Positions 22,845 to 35,582 of a stretch of 64,000 nucleotides of DNA are shown piece by piece (within the stretch, counting starts at the first letter, position 1; each line of letters begins with the position of its first letter). A model generated the notes under the pieces. It did no database searches and was not told the origin of the DNA. It saw only the letters and a list, made by a program, of their open reading frames with translations. The DNA is taken from assembly GCA_033977485.1 (NCBI GenBank), contig CM066993.1, positions 26,402,001 through 26,466,000 on the forward strand, read 5' to 3'. The DNA is from Hydrangea macrophylla (Eukaryota > Streptophyta > Magnoliopsida > Cornales > Hydrangeaceae). The position numbers and the translations under genes are program-made.

Positions 22845-25451
22845 GTCTTGAGCTAGAAAGGTCTAGCTGAAGACGTAAAAGTTAGCGCTTCTTGGGAGGC
22901 GACCCAAGCTTAATTTCGTCTGTTTTTCTTATTTTTGGATGTTTTTTAGTCTGTTTGGGTCTGTTTTGGACATTCTGGATAGGTTTGGGGGTTGGAATTA
23001 ATTTATTTTAATAGTATATACAAAATTTTAGCCAAAAAATGGAAAATACCATTCTCGCGCGCGCGGCCCGCTCGCGCGAGACATCGCTCGCGCGGCCCGC
23101 TGGCGCGAGAATGTGCCTTAGTGTTTTTCTTTTGTTTTCTTTATATGAGTCCTCAGCTTCTCCTCGCGCCTGATATCGCGGGCGCGAAGTACCTCGCTCG
23201 CGCGAAAATTTTCAAAAAAAATATATATATATATAATCCAGGAATTCGCGCGCGCGACGGCCGCTCGCGCGGACCGCTCGCGCGATTTCCCATTTTCCTG
23301 TTTTTCCCCTTTGTTTTCTATATCTTTCCCCCTACCTATTTTATTTGTGTTTCTTTTCTGTTTTTGTTTATTTGGTTCAGTTTAGATCGAGTTGTTCGTT
23401 GTTTTCCTTGTTACATTTAGACTTTTTCGTTTTAGTTATTTTCCATTTGCTAGTTTAGTTTCGTTTAGATTAGTTTTTGAATTTATATTTTATATTTTGG
23501 TTTCATGTACTTTTAATATTCTTTTGTTAGTTTGTTTTCTTTTATTAAGCAGTAATAGGTAACATTGAACTTTATTGACATATTCAATTGTGTTCACCTG
23601 TTTGTCATTGCCGAGATTGAGGTAGTATCGTTCCTTTCTTACGTACTCTCCTTTCTTTCGTTTTATTGTTTCATTGGGGACAATGAAAGGTTTAGGTTTG
23701 GGGGTATGCACACACATGCACATTATTATACACTAATTTGAAGAAAAAATTCTATTCTTGTGCTTAAATAAACGATGTCACCTACGGTTTTTGCAATCTC
23801 AATTTGATACTTCTTGTTAGATAACGTGATTCGTTATAGAATGGTGAACATGAGAATATGTGATTAATCATTTGCTGTAGTTATGATGTAACATTTTAAG
23901 TTATGTATTGTTTGAATCGTAGTTTAATATCATAAATTTGCACATAAACTTATGCACTGCACGTAGTCGCTTCAATACATGTTTGATGTGAACTATAATA
24001 TGATTCAGATTTCTAGATAACACAAGGTGGAGACTAAGCCCAGTGAGCTTTTGAGCCTATTTTTTCTTTTTAGAGGGTTATAAATACATGGTGTTTATCG
24101 AATTTCATTGAAATAGCGCATCTATTTGTTGTTTAGTCTCATTACTCTTGTTTTGGTTGATAGTTAAGTTAAAATAGTTGTTACCATGCTAAATAATCTT
24201 CCGTTGTAAATATTGAAGAACCATATAACGATAGGAAATGATTTTAGGCCCTCTTTGTTTATCACTGACCGATAAATTATAAAATTTCCTTAGTTCGCCC
24301 GTTGAGCCATTAAAATGCCGTTTCTTTTTCTTTAATTACCATTATCCTGTTTTTGCTCCAACTTGGAGTTCACCACTGAAAGATTCGTCACCTTTTAGTG
24401 TTGTTAAGGCGGTGTGTGATTGAGAAGAGAAGAAAAAGAAGATAAGATGATGTTTGGGGTGGTTGCCTTGGTATTCAATGAATATTTGTTTCAAGAGCAA
24501 CGGAAAGGAAAAGAAAAGATTGAAAAAATAAAGAGGAAGAAGGTTGATAAAAAAAAAGAGAAATTAAAAAAACAATTGAAAAGAAGAGAATGAGAAGATG
24601 AAAGTTGGTAGAAGAGATGAATGAAAGAAATAGAACATGCCTTACAATGCCATTCTAAAAACTACCTAACAAATCATTTCTATCCATTTTCATTACCTGA
24701 GCCATATTACAACCTTTGAAAAGTCCTATTTGATCTTGGGAAACATGGTTCGGATATGAAAACGATGGGAGGGGGATTAAAACATGGTAATGATTAATTT
24801 CTCTTGATTGTTGGCATCTTATCCATGAGATTACTGTTCTTTCGTGTTATGCGTCTTTTTCGTGTCGTATGTGAGCGTTATTCGTCTTGAAAACATAATT
24901 CCTTTGCTCACGTATACTAGAGAAATTACACCTGTTTCTGAGTGTTTCAATTGAGAGTGTAATTCATTGTGAGATTCGTAGTCGAGACATAGTTAAATGG
25001 TTATCTGAGTTATATTCCATGTTCATGACATGCGCGTGTTTACTTGACTACCACATCACACACGTGCAATCTTATGAGGAACTCTATTGATTTATATGAT
25101 GCATGTGCTTGAGATTGTTTTTCATGATATAGGTGAACGTTTGATTCTGTTTCTGCTTGTTCATTATTTTATTTCAAATCATTGTTTTATAATAAGGAGT
25201 ATTGAATATTATGTTCTTTAGTTTTAATAAAACTTTTTAAATTTTTAAGTTAATAAAGATGGTTGTGGGTAACTTGTTGATGAGAACCCTCACGAGATTT
25301 TACTCGTCCCGATTAGGGACACCTAGAGGTTTAAAAGGCTTGTTGCATACGCTAAATGCAATTGTAATCCATGCGAAAATGGAATAGATTTTTATTAGTA
25401 GTTTTTGTTTTAGTTTTGCTCGAGGACTAGCAAAATGTAGGTTTGGGGGTG
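22845..25451 (+). other. Non-coding 3' region of element F with PPT
   Basis: Parallels 6793-9377 of element A: 'agcgcttcttgggag' tract, GC palindrome clusters at about 23054-23112, 23161-23207 and 23245-23287, a short (AT)n near 23221-23235, internal PPT-like aggtttgggggt at 23694-23705, purine-rich stretch at about 24425-24620, and terminal PPT at 25439-25451. No protein supported. Confidence 0.8.
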
Positions 25452-26843
25452 TGATCGGGAGAGAACTAATCCTAATTGTACGCCTTAACGAACATTTGTT
25501 AGTACCGTTTTATCCTGTTTTTGTATATTTTTACTCCGTTTTCTAGTTTCTGACAGGTTTTGGAAGAAATCACCTAAACCAGGCTAAACAGGGTGAAAAA
25601 GCAGAGTTAAAGAAGCTGAAAAAGAAAAGTCGCGCGCGCGACCCGCGCCCGCGAAGAACCAGAAATCGCTCGCGCGATCCGCTCGCGTGAGATCCCCAGA
25701 ATTGCTCGCGCGATCCGCGCGCGCGAAGGCCAAAATGTCGCGCTCGCGCGACCCGCTCGCGCGATATGTGGAAAAATCAAAGTTGCGTATTTCAGTGTAC
25801 TGAAGACTCCTGTGCAAACGAAACTGCTGGACGACGTCTAGACTGTAAATTACGTCAGTTTCAGTCCGTTTCGGGTTGGGAAGCCTTCCAAAACTTGTGT
25901 TAAACTCTATATATACTTAGTTTTTATAATTTTTAGAGGTTAGACATTGTGAGACATTGTTAGACATTGTTACACACCCATACATACACATTCTACAACC
26001 ATACTTCTAGCCATTGAAGGGAGGGAAGCAAGGAGAAGAAGAAGAAGACCAAGGGTTTCCATGGCCTCCTCCATCAACTACTTGCCATCTATCACTTCCA
26101 TAGATGGCTAGATCATAGATCTAGGGTTTCAATGAAGCCCTAGACGAGTAATAGGGTTTTATTTATGTTTTTATTTTAGTTTTATTATGTATGGATGACA
26201 GTTACATGTTTAGAGGATTTTTATAAATAAATCGTACTTCTATTGATTAAATCATTACTTTCAGAATTTATTCTTGTCTTAGATCTATTTTGACTGTGAT
26301 GTGCTCAACGATCTATTCTTGCTGTGCTTGTTTAGATTGTTTACATGTGATGGTGCTTTATTGATTCGTGCTATCAAGTATCCGAATAGTCCATGCCTAG
26401 GTTAGACGGATTAGATCACAACCCTAGTTTAGTGTGGGATAATCCGTGCTAACCGAAGATGGATTATGTTGGTGCTTGAACCATGAATATCTTCTTGTCG
26501 GAGGAATTGGGCTTGTAGCTACAATTCCCCATTATCATCCAACTTAGTAAGCTAAAGTAATTCATAAATATTCTTATTATGAAGCTAGTGGTGGATTTGT
26601 AATCCTAGGTTCCCTTAAACATTCATTAAAAACACTTTTAATTGCTTTCATAGTTTAGATTTACTTTTATTGTTATTAGTTTAATTCAAACCAAATCAAA
26701 AGCCGTTTTTCTTAATTAATTAGACTTAGGTTTTAAAATTAAGAGCTGTAGTAATCAATCTCTGTGGGTTCGACCTTTACTTCCACACTGCAAATCTTTT
26801 GAAAAGTAAAGAATACTTTTATATCTTGATATTGACAACATCA
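25452..26843 (+). repeat. Element F 3' LTR
   Basis: Pairs with 18403-19768. It is longer mainly because the GC palindrome cluster (about 25630-25765) holds extra units. The 16-codon ORF is at 26061-26111. ATAGG follows directly. Confidence 0.94.
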
Positions 26844-28210
26844 ATAGGCAACTGCTGCGGGTCTTTTTTTTATATGTACTTCGCTGCTCAATTTTTGTGA
26901 CACGGAATGACTGAGTGAGTTTTAGGCTCCTCTACTATTTGGCGGACTATGGATGAGATTCCTTCTTATGACTAGGACAGTGCTTTTCATCTTTACAAGC
27001 ATATGGGTAAGGTTTCCTAAGGTAGCATTAAATCGACTGGAGGGTTCTGGCGTACATTCTGTGACTTCCTTTTTTTGGCTTTTGATTTTCCATACTTCTA
27101 TTTTTCTGATTATTATTTTCTCTGTGTAGCTCTGGAGTTTCGAGTATCTGAAGATGTTGGCTCCTACTCCTGCTGATGAGTCAGGCGAGGATAAGGACGG
27201 TATGGCTCCTGTACCTTTGTTCCCTTGGGGCTTGAGATGGCGAAGGGATGTTGTTGGGATTAAGAGCAGGGCTTACCAAATTATCCTTCTATGGAACTTC
27301 TTATCTGAGCTGACTATTGCTAGTGTTGATTGGGCACCTTGGGAGAATGTTTCCTATGCCACTCCTGAGGAGATTTAGGCAGTCAGACCTCTTGTTTTTC
27401 ACCATTTTTTGATGGAAAGTACCGATGGTAAGCAATGGTATCTTGGTGAGCGGGTGTCTTGACAAGTGGTTGGTGGCCTGAGGTACCATGTTCCTCATAA
27501 TCCTCCTGTAATGGATGTCGATGATCTTTCTGGTGCTATTCTGCAAACGGTTTTGACTGCCACTTATGCTTGGAATCATTTCTGTTCTAAGACCGATTAT
27601 GAGACATACCGTGGCCTCTTTCTAATGACCAACTTTCCTCTCCTGGATGTGGTTTTTTTTATGTTTTTTTTGTCTCTATTCGTCACTTGTGTTTTTGACT
27701 CGTCTTTTTCCTAACTTGTCTTATGCCTACAATTTCATGGGATGTATAGTAGACAAGCACCTCCAACTTCCGACCCCATCCCTCCTTGGGACTGGACCAT
27801 CAATGTTTTGGGTGCCGATGGTTCCCCCTAGGTCATGGAGGTTCCATGATTCATGTGTGGGTATCCCACCCAACCAGTAGGCATCCTCAATGTCCCTTAG
27901 AGTTGTGCTGAGGATGGTCACGCCTTGGCAGCTGGCCTAAGGTCTTTGGTCCTCAGGCGAGACCACAGGGTATGTCTCTAGTTTTGTGCTTCCTAAGGTT
28001 ATGAGGTTATAACCCAAGATTTTACCCTTGACAGATGGATGGTATGCGACAGCTTGCCACCAGTCAGATGACGTCTTTGGTAAGTTCCTGACTCAACTTC
28101 ATTTTTTTACTTCTAGTAGTTCGTAGCTGACTGTTTTCATTTTATTTATGTGTGTAGTGTCGCGGCAATGGCGCTGGTTTGTTGAGATCCAGGTTGAGGT
28201 GCAGGGGCTG
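26844..28210 (+). pseudogene. Antisense plant-mobile-domain gene, middle exons
   Basis: Resumes the gene cut at 18402. 26849-27050 (RVFFLYVLRCSIF, then stop-riddled) corresponds to the LLYLLG...SDKSG part of the family. A probable intron ends at ..GTGTAG 27129. The exon from 27130 (LWSFEYLKMLAP, RRDVVGI, SVDWAPWENV, RPLVFHHFLME) matches the C-terminal half of the plant mobile domain but has in-frame stops at 27376 (TAG) and about 27460 (TGA). Weaker exons follow at about 27745-27960 and 28034-28082 (MDGMRQLATSQ, GTAAGT donor), and the next exon, from about 28159, is cut at 28210 by element D. Confidence 0.7.
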
Positions 28211-31200
28211 TGTAGACACCCCATTATTTCGGCTATCAGATTTAGGAGACCCATAGCTTGGTGGTTCACAATGATCGAAAAAGACTCGAAAGGACTCCTG
28301 GAAGTTAGTTCTATTTCTCAAAAAGCTCAGAATGACCAAAATGCCCCTGAAAGCCCGAAAACTCCCAAATTTGGACCAAAAGTTTTGGAAACATGATATG
28401 TCATAAGAAAAGTATGAAAACGAGTTTTTAAGTAAAATCAGATGAAATCATCGGCTCCCAGAGACCACCGGAAGACCCGAAAAGTCCCCGTTTATCGGTT
28501 TGACCTAGGTTTGACTGGTTTGACTAGGTTTTGATCGAAATCATCCGAATTTGCCAAAAAAATTCCAAGATCATTCTGGATCATGTGAAAAGTACTAAAA
28601 TAAGTTTTAACAGAAAATCGGACGAAAACGTCAGCTCTTGGGAGCTCCCAGAGGTTCCCAGAACTTTCTGAAGATCCCAGGTTTGATCGATTTGACCTAA
28701 AAGTTGACTTCAAAATTGGAGCACCGTAACAATTTTCAAAAAAAATTCATGGATACTAGAGGTCAATAGCTTTCCAACGGTATATCGTACATAATTTCTG
28801 GATTTAAAACGGATTTATTATGAATTTTCGAAGGTGAAAAAGGAGAGCAAATTGGCTTTTATCGCGAATCTGTAAAACTTTTCATAGTGACCTGACTCCA
28901 AAACATTTCATATAGAAAGTAGACTCTGATACCTTTCCAACGGTATATCACAAGCTCAGTTTGGAGTTCGTACACATTTTTTGTGAATTTCGGACGAAAT
29001 AGGGCCTTTTCTCCAATACTGGAACCTCTGGGGGCCTAAATACATTTTTTTGGGCAGCTGGGGAGCAGTGCAGCGGCGGCACTGGGCCACTACCGCGGCG
29101 GCACATGGCCAGTGCCGCGGCGGCACTCAACCCTCGCAGAGTCCATTTTTGTAATTTATTTGGGGATCCAATTTGATTAATTAAAAACCAAAATGATGCA
29201 GTTTTATGTTCACAGATGTTTGGGATCAATGGGAACACTTTCTAAATCCCAAAATCTCCCTAAATTGGCCTATATAAACCCCCCATTGCTCTTAATTTGG
29301 GGGGAGGCAAGTGCAAAGTCAATATAGGTTGTACAAAAAAAGAGATAGAGATAGGTTTAGAAGAAGGAAAGGGAGCTTCTCCCATTGATTTTCTATAAGA
29401 AAGTGAGTTTTCATCTTGTTTTCTTCCATTACCTCTCTTATACTTCACATTCCAAATACCCCCAATCACCATTCTTGAGCATTCTTGAGTTAGGAAGCTA
29501 CTTCCATGTCCAAATGTCAATATCTATGAGTGAAGCACCAAGCTACAAGTCCAATATCACATTGATTATCATCTATTGATTGCTATTTACTTGCTTGTTT
29601 ATATATATGTTCATCTCTTCTTACCTCATTTCTTTTTATTTTTCTTTATTTACTTACTTGTTCTTCATCATCTAAATGATGACATGAAGTTTGAGGTGAG
29701 TGAATCCTTATGGATAGTAGCTCTTGACCTCAAAAACATGTTTTATAGATGATGATTATAACTTCAATACCTCCAAGATACCTTAAAGTTATGTTCAAAA
29801 TAAAAATGAAGCTCTCCAATAATATTGGGGGTTCTTGATGATGAGTTTGATGATGATGTTTCAAGAGGTCATAATCTCTATTTGATGTTGAAAATATACT
29901 TTCAAAACCTCTTGACAAGCGGGGGTATTTGTAAAATACAACCGCGCTAAAAGAAGAAAATGTATTGATTTAGTTTACAATTCCTTCATTTATCTGCAAT
30001 TTGAATTGCAAAGCCAGTTTATACACAATTTGATTAAACTATGATAAGTTGTGTGTGTTTAGCTGTATTTTGTGCAGACTGCAGTTGCTATGTGAAGAAT
30101 TGAAAGATAAAGATAAAAGGAAGTGTTGGATTCTAAGGAAGACAATTAAAAGCTGAAATACAGAGCTCGATCGATTGAAGACCATTCGATCGATCGAATG
30201 TTCGATCGATCGAGGGAAGAAGATGTTCGATCGATCGAAAGCGCGTCGATCGATCGAGCATCCTTTTTCTTGAGGACATTCTATGCAGTATTCCTAGACT
30301 TTCTGTTTTACTGGATTGTTATCAAATTGTCCCGAAACGCTCAGTTGGTCAAAACAGTCTGTGAACTTTAAGCCTTGAGGCATTCTTCTTCAATATATTT
30401 TGCAAACCACCCTCAATGCTAATACCATTGTAGGTGAGAGTCTAAACTATTGTTTTAAACCGCTTTTGTGTATTTCAAACTCCATTGTGATGATATAGTC
30501 CCGGTCATGAAAGGACTATGGATTCTTTATCCTAAGAGAAATACGGAATACTGTAGAGAGTGTACTCCATTGAGCTTCAATGTAATTGCATGGTGGATAG
30601 CCAGGTTGCGGTGGATTCGTGTAATCCCAACATTCCTTTTTAATTAAGAAAAACAGACTTTGAATCTTTGCTTTAATTAATTAGTTAGTAATTAGTTGAT
30701 CTAGTTTAATTACTTTACTTTTAGTAGTTAAACCGTGGAACTTTGTGTTCTGCATTCGTTTAAAATATTGATTTTTATTTTCCCTTTGTGAGATTAATCT
30801 AAGTTTTTAGTTTAACATCTTCCCTGTGGGATCGACCTGGACTTCCAGTACTATATTACTTGCACGATCACCTACACTTGGGTGTTGCACAAGAGCGCAC
30901 AACTATTTAGTCGTGTCACCTCTATTTCAAAACCCTTCTCAAACCCTCTCATTTTGATCTCAAGAAAGAAAACTCAAGTTTTTCCCAAAATCTTTAAAAT
31001 AGTGAGTCAAAATAGTGAATGATTTGAGCTCAAAGATTTCTATAGAACTCAATACTCAATGTATGGATACAAGACCACTTGGAAAGTCTTCCTAACGTAT
31101 TATAAAACACCCAAGATTTTTGGTTTGACTTGGAAATACTTGGAAGGATTCCATTTTGGTCCAAACATTCTCTCCAGATATTCTGCCTTTACTGTCACAA

Positions 31201-32481
31201 CAGCTTGGTCGACTTTCAACTCGTTTTACACAAAACTTTTCCAAAAGGAGTGGTCCCAAACTATTTTTTCCTTAAACTTCAGTGTCTTATAAAACTCTTT
31301 GTATAAAATGGGCCCCTAGATCATTTTTTTTTATTTTCTAAGATTTTTAGACATTTCAGTTGACAGTACGAACTCTATTTCTGAGTAACCTCTATTTTTC
31401 ATATGATTTCTTTCAATATGTAATAGTTATTAAAGCTTGGCTTTTTTGGATGTGTTCTAGACACAATAAGGAAGATCTACATAAAAATCATGCATTTAAA
31501 ACATTCATAACCCCTCTTTTCAATTTCCAAAAGATCATGCTACTGTTCTGTCCACTATTCAAAGCAAGCATACTTTTACTTCCATCCTTTGATTTGATGC
31601 TTACATGCACTCCAAATTAGCTCATGTCTTAGGAAGTAGTTCATACTACATTTTGTACATATCCCATGATGATTTCCTTCATTCATTCATACACATTCTA
31701 GACTTCTAAGTCATTCTACGAATCTATGACCACAAAGCACACTTCAACCTTGGCACATTCTAGACACATGCATTGCATCCATGCAAAGATTTGGGGCTTT
31801 TGTGACTCCTAATCTAAGAAGATTATAAGGAATGAACTTGATCACACATCCATGCTTCCCCTTGATCTAATCATCCTTTCTTATCCGTCTCGGGGATTGA
31901 GAGGTCTTCTTTTTCCAAAGATTAACATGCATCATTCTAGCTCGCTAAGCATATTCCGATTTATTTGTTTATTTGTTTCAAGAACAATTCATGTCCCCCT
32001 TTAGATTAGGAAAACTTTATTACTTGATATATGATTAGATGATTTTTCCTAGGTTTGTTTGTGTGATCTTTCACTTTGCATTGTGTGATACTTGGCTTAG
32101 ATCTTATGAACGATATCTTATCTTTTGATCTTCCATTTCAAACTTTTTGTGTGATGTAATATACCTATCTAGTATTTATTGTCGAACCAAACATAGTAAA
32201 CGATGATTATTTGGATGCTAATTGAGGCTCGTCGAGAGATGGGGCGAGTTGAGGGTACTTTAGTCGTGACAAAGGCTCCTTCCTCTCTCGTACCAAAACC
32301 CCGAACCAAGTTCTTTGGTTATGAAGGGTCGGTGCCCTTTATCCATTTGGGTGAGTCAAATTAGGTTTCGTGGTTCCTTAAAGAATAAATTGCGACTCTG
32401 TATCTGTTTTCAACAAACCTTTTCCTTTCCTTTTTCAAAACAATTTCAAAAAAACAAGTGGCGGGATTCCGCGTGTCCATA
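28211..32481 (+). repeat. Element D 5' LTR, interrupted by a 1-kb solo LTR
   Basis: Starts TGTAGACACC; its end has decayed to TGTCCATA. Apart from the 1-kb insertion at 29913-30918 it is the length of other family LTRs. W-box-rich tract at about 28490-28710, GC palindrome at 29111-29127, TATA (tatataaa) at 29271-29278. Confidence 0.9.
29913..30918 (+). repeat. Solo LTR of a different family (1006 bases)
   Basis: TGACAAGC...GTGTCA with 5-bp duplication CCTCT (29908-29912 and 30919-30923). The homologous site is uninterrupted in D's 3' LTR near 41085. It has a cluster of CGATCGATCG palindromes at about 30165-30262 and the 'ccctgtgggatcgacctgg' tract near its 3' end, resembling the end of the Athila-like LTRs, so I place it on the plus strand. 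Family not identified. Confidence 0.9.
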
Positions 32482-32484
32482 ATC

Positions 32485-32502
32485 TGGCGAATCTGCTGGG
32501 GA
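32485..32502 (+). other. Primer binding site, tRNA-Arg type (element D)
   Basis: TGGCGAATCTGCTGGGGA, one mismatch from the site in element C (TGGCGACTCTGCTGGGGA). By memory this is nearly complementary to the 3' end of a plant tRNA-Arg; the tRNA identity is the less certain part. Confidence 0.75.
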
Positions 32503-33690
32503 TTATTTATTTTCAAAATAAATAATGCAGAGGTTTGACTCATAAGAAGCATCCTTAAAATCATCTTTTTACTGTGTCTGGTTCACCGCATTGCACTTCT
32601 GTATTTCCCCCTTCGACTGTGTCTGAAATGCAGCGCTGACATTGTTTAGATCTTGCTATGCCAGGGCACAAGTCACCATTGATACTATACCTTCCACGGT
32701 ATATCAAAAAGAGTAAAAACTTCCGTACTGTCTCTTTGACAGTATATTGGAACTCTCGTCAACAGACCCTTTTTGACTAAACCCAGTCTTTGCATATAGA
32801 TTCCTGTAGAACCTTTTATAGGACTCCTCATTTATCTTCTCAGATAGAACAATGTGATATGACTGTTGTATGCCCTGATGGGATTACCTGCGCGGTGTAG
32901 ACGCTTATGTGATATAGAACAGAACGTCTTTCTTATGATTCCAAAGGCAATCATTCACATGTAATTACATTGAGTTGACCTGCCTAGGCACCATGATAAG
33001 GATGTCAGCTCTATGTTTACAAAGATATTCACCGCAAACCTTGTTTGTAGGTCCCAAGGCATAGGAGTATGAAAACTTGCTTAACAACATGATTACCATC
33101 ATCAAAATTGCTCCCTTCAGATACAACATGTTTCTCCCAAAAACTCTGTCTATATATCCTAGATATAACATGTTTTTCCCAGAAACACTGTCCATATATC
33201 CTAGATATAACCTGTTTCTCCCAGAAATCCTGTCCATATATCCCAGATATAACCTGTTTCTCCCGAAAACTCTGTCCATATATCCCAGATATAACCAGTT
33301 TCTCCAGAAAGCCTGTCCAAACTTTTCAAAATATCCTGGAAATCCCTGTTGTTCATTGGTGGTCATACTGGAAAGCAATGTTAGCACACTCTATATGGTT
33401 AGGACCTTATTTGTTTAACTGCTATCTGTTAGAAATAGGAGCATCATATAGATTAGGGCTTACATCCGCATGCTTGTCTCATTTTCATGCACCATTCCTA
33501 TCGGTCTGCACGCACTATCTCACTCAGTCTCACACAAGTCATGTCCACGTTTGTTAATATCACTATCACTGTTTGTCTAAAGTCGTCATTGTCAGAATTT
33601 GATATAGTCCTCTCAAAATCTGTAAGGGCAGTATAGATTCTCGAAGTCAGCAGTTGGGATCCTCATCTTGGGTCAGAAATTCAAATAACC
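32503..33690 (+). repeat. Element D leader with 42-bp tandem repeats
   Basis: Non-coding leader between primer site and gag. At about 33118-33330 there are roughly five copies of a 42-bp unit containing 'gtttctcccagaaa' and 'ctgtccatatatccc'. Because 42 is divisible by 3, long but meaningless frames open on both strands. Element C has related 'tttctgggagaaac' repeats at the same position (about 57800-58275). Confidence 0.78.
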
Positions 33691-34880
33691 GTTTGGTCAG
33701 AATCAGCATGACAGCCTGGCAGTCCGGTAGCCTGGCCCAAGTTTTGAAGTTCATGGAAGAATTGAAACAGCAGCAGCCACGGTGCCCACCTGGGTTTGGA
33801 CCGCCTCTTGAGAATAATGGGTAGGAAGACTGGTTTCAAGGGGTCCCACCACTTGCATATGAGAAAAAGCTCCAGGAGAAAATGGACAAAGTTGACAAGC
33901 TGGAAAGTGCTAAGGAAGAGCAAAGGGGTTGATGATTACATGCTAGACCCTGAAGGCCTGTTCGAACCCGTCAAAGTGAAACTGCCTGAGAACTTCAAAA
34001 TGCCAGAAATTGACCGCTTCGATGGAACTGGGAATCCAAAAAGTCACATCAAGTTATGCATGAACATCTTCCAATCTATGGGATGCACTCATGAGCACAT
34101 AGTTATGTTGTTCCCTCAAACCCTAAAAAATGCCGCACTATTCTGGTTCCTAACCCTTGAAGCCTCCAAGACTCGAGTCTGGGAAGATGTTGTTAGAACT
34201 TTTATTTATCACTACTCTTACACCAAGAGTTTGATGTCACCATCCGGGACCTGGAGACTACCCAACAGAATTTCAATGAGTCCTTCACTGCGTTCTTGAG
34301 TAGATGGAGGAATAAAGTGGCCCAAATGACCCACCGACCAGTTAAAAAGGAACAAGTTCGAATGTTGATCAGGAATCTATAGCCGCTCTACCATGAGAAA
34401 CTATTCTACCAGTCCATCTCAACATTTGAAGAGCTGTTTGAGATTGGGACTAGAATTGAGGATGCAATCAGGGAAGGAAAATCAAGAATGAAGAATCACA
34501 AAGCCAGTCCAAGAGGCCCGACTACTCTCGAAACCCTTCGGAAGTCAATGCCCTGAATAACCAACCCATGGCCCATTCTCCCCAACCATACTAGCCCACA
34601 AACCAAACCAGCTCGCCTAGCGTCCCTTACCAAAATAGGGTACCCCGTGAATTTTCTAAGCTAGATATCTCCCCCTCCGTAGCCTTAGGTCGCCTGCTAA
34701 AAAAGTGGCATCTCCAACTCCTTTAGCCTCGTGCCGATCCCCCACCACCTAACTGTGACCTGTCCAAGCAATGTGCCTACCACCAAGGCCTAGGCCACGA
34801 CACCGACCGGTGCATACGTCTCCGCCATGATATCCAAGACCTCATTGACTGAAGAATCATCGAGCCACCACCCATCCAAC
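33691..34880 (+). pseudogene. gag: gag gene of element D, decayed
   Basis: Same Gag as element C (56196-57425): KLPENFKMPEIDRFDGTG, SMGCTHEH, FPQTL, SKTRVWED. It has stops near the N terminus and frameshifts near 33900 and 34225 and after 34380, with at least one in-frame stop in the C-terminal half. The zinc-finger region (CAYHQG-like) is recognisable near 34780. No protein is expected. Confidence 0.88.
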
Positions 34881-35169
34881 CCCATGTAAACCAAAATGTT
34901 AGCTTCATTGAACCTAAGCCCCTGGCCTATCTTTTCAAATGATCCCCTTCACTGAGACCAATGATTGTTGAAGCTATGCGGTGAAGTGATGGTGTTTGGA
35001 ACTTCTGCTAAGAAAAAAAAGGGTATAATAAAAAGAATAAGTGAGTCACCGTGACACTCCATTTGAGACCAGGTCGAGTCTCTTCTATGTTTTGAGTCTA
35101 TTTCAAGTTTGGTCTTGTAGTTGAGTCTGTCTGTCATCGAGTTGTTATGGGTCTGTGCCGAGTAATGTA

Positions 35170-35582
35170 TAGTGGTGTCAATCTGGCCGAGTTGGCCCAG
35201 CCCGGCCCGCTTTTTTCGGGCTAAAAGCCCGACCCAGCCCGCCACAAGGCCTGGCCCGCTAGGCCCAGTTCACATACCCTGGGCCGGGGTGGACACCCAT
35301 CCTTTCATCCATGGCCCGGCCCGGCCCGGCCTGAAATAGTGAAAAAGCCCGGCCCGGCCCGGCCCGAAGCCCGCCACGGCCCACTTCAAAAATAGAAGAA
35401 AGCCCGCTAGCCCGTCCGGCCCAGCCCGATGTCTGGCCCGCTAGGCCCGGGCCACCAGTCTGGGGCGGACACACCTCCTCCACTCCCAAGCCCGGCCCGG
35501 CCCGATGTTTGGTGAAGCCCGGCCCGAAGCCCGCTCGGGGCCTGCTTTGACCGAGCCCGGCCCGGCCCGTTTGACACCACTA
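35170..35582 (+). mobile_element. GC-rich MITE with 8-bp target duplication (hAT type)
   Basis: 413 bases, ends TAGTGGTGTCAA / TTGACACCACTA as inverted repeats, flanked by GTAATGTA (35162-35169 and 35583-35590). The 8-bp duplication and small size fit a non-autonomous hAT element. The body is GGCCCGGCCC-type repeats. Element C has the unoccupied site with one GTAATGTA-like copy near 55936-55950. Not coding; strand is nominal. Confidence 0.9.

Larger units (their letters stand above)
18403..26843 (+). mobile_element. Element F: Athila-like retrotransposon, gag-pro only, intact ORF
   Basis: Same family as element A. LTRs at 18403-19768 (1366 bases) and 25452-26843 (1392 bases), perfect target duplication ATAGG (18398-18402 and 26844-26848), tRNA-Asp-type primer site, one 864-codon ORF, non-coding 3' region and PPT. 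It interrupts exon 2 of the antisense mobile-domain gene. It has no pol genes. Confidence 0.95.

Noticed and set aside
33077..33557. Overlapping ORFs on both strands with repeated LSIYPRYN/YLGYMDR units
   Set aside because: Produced by a 42-bp tandem repeat in a retrotransposon leader, open in several frames.
35259..35489. 76-codon G/P/A-rich ORF on the minus strand
   Set aside because: It lies wholly in the GGCCCGGCCC repeats of the MITE.
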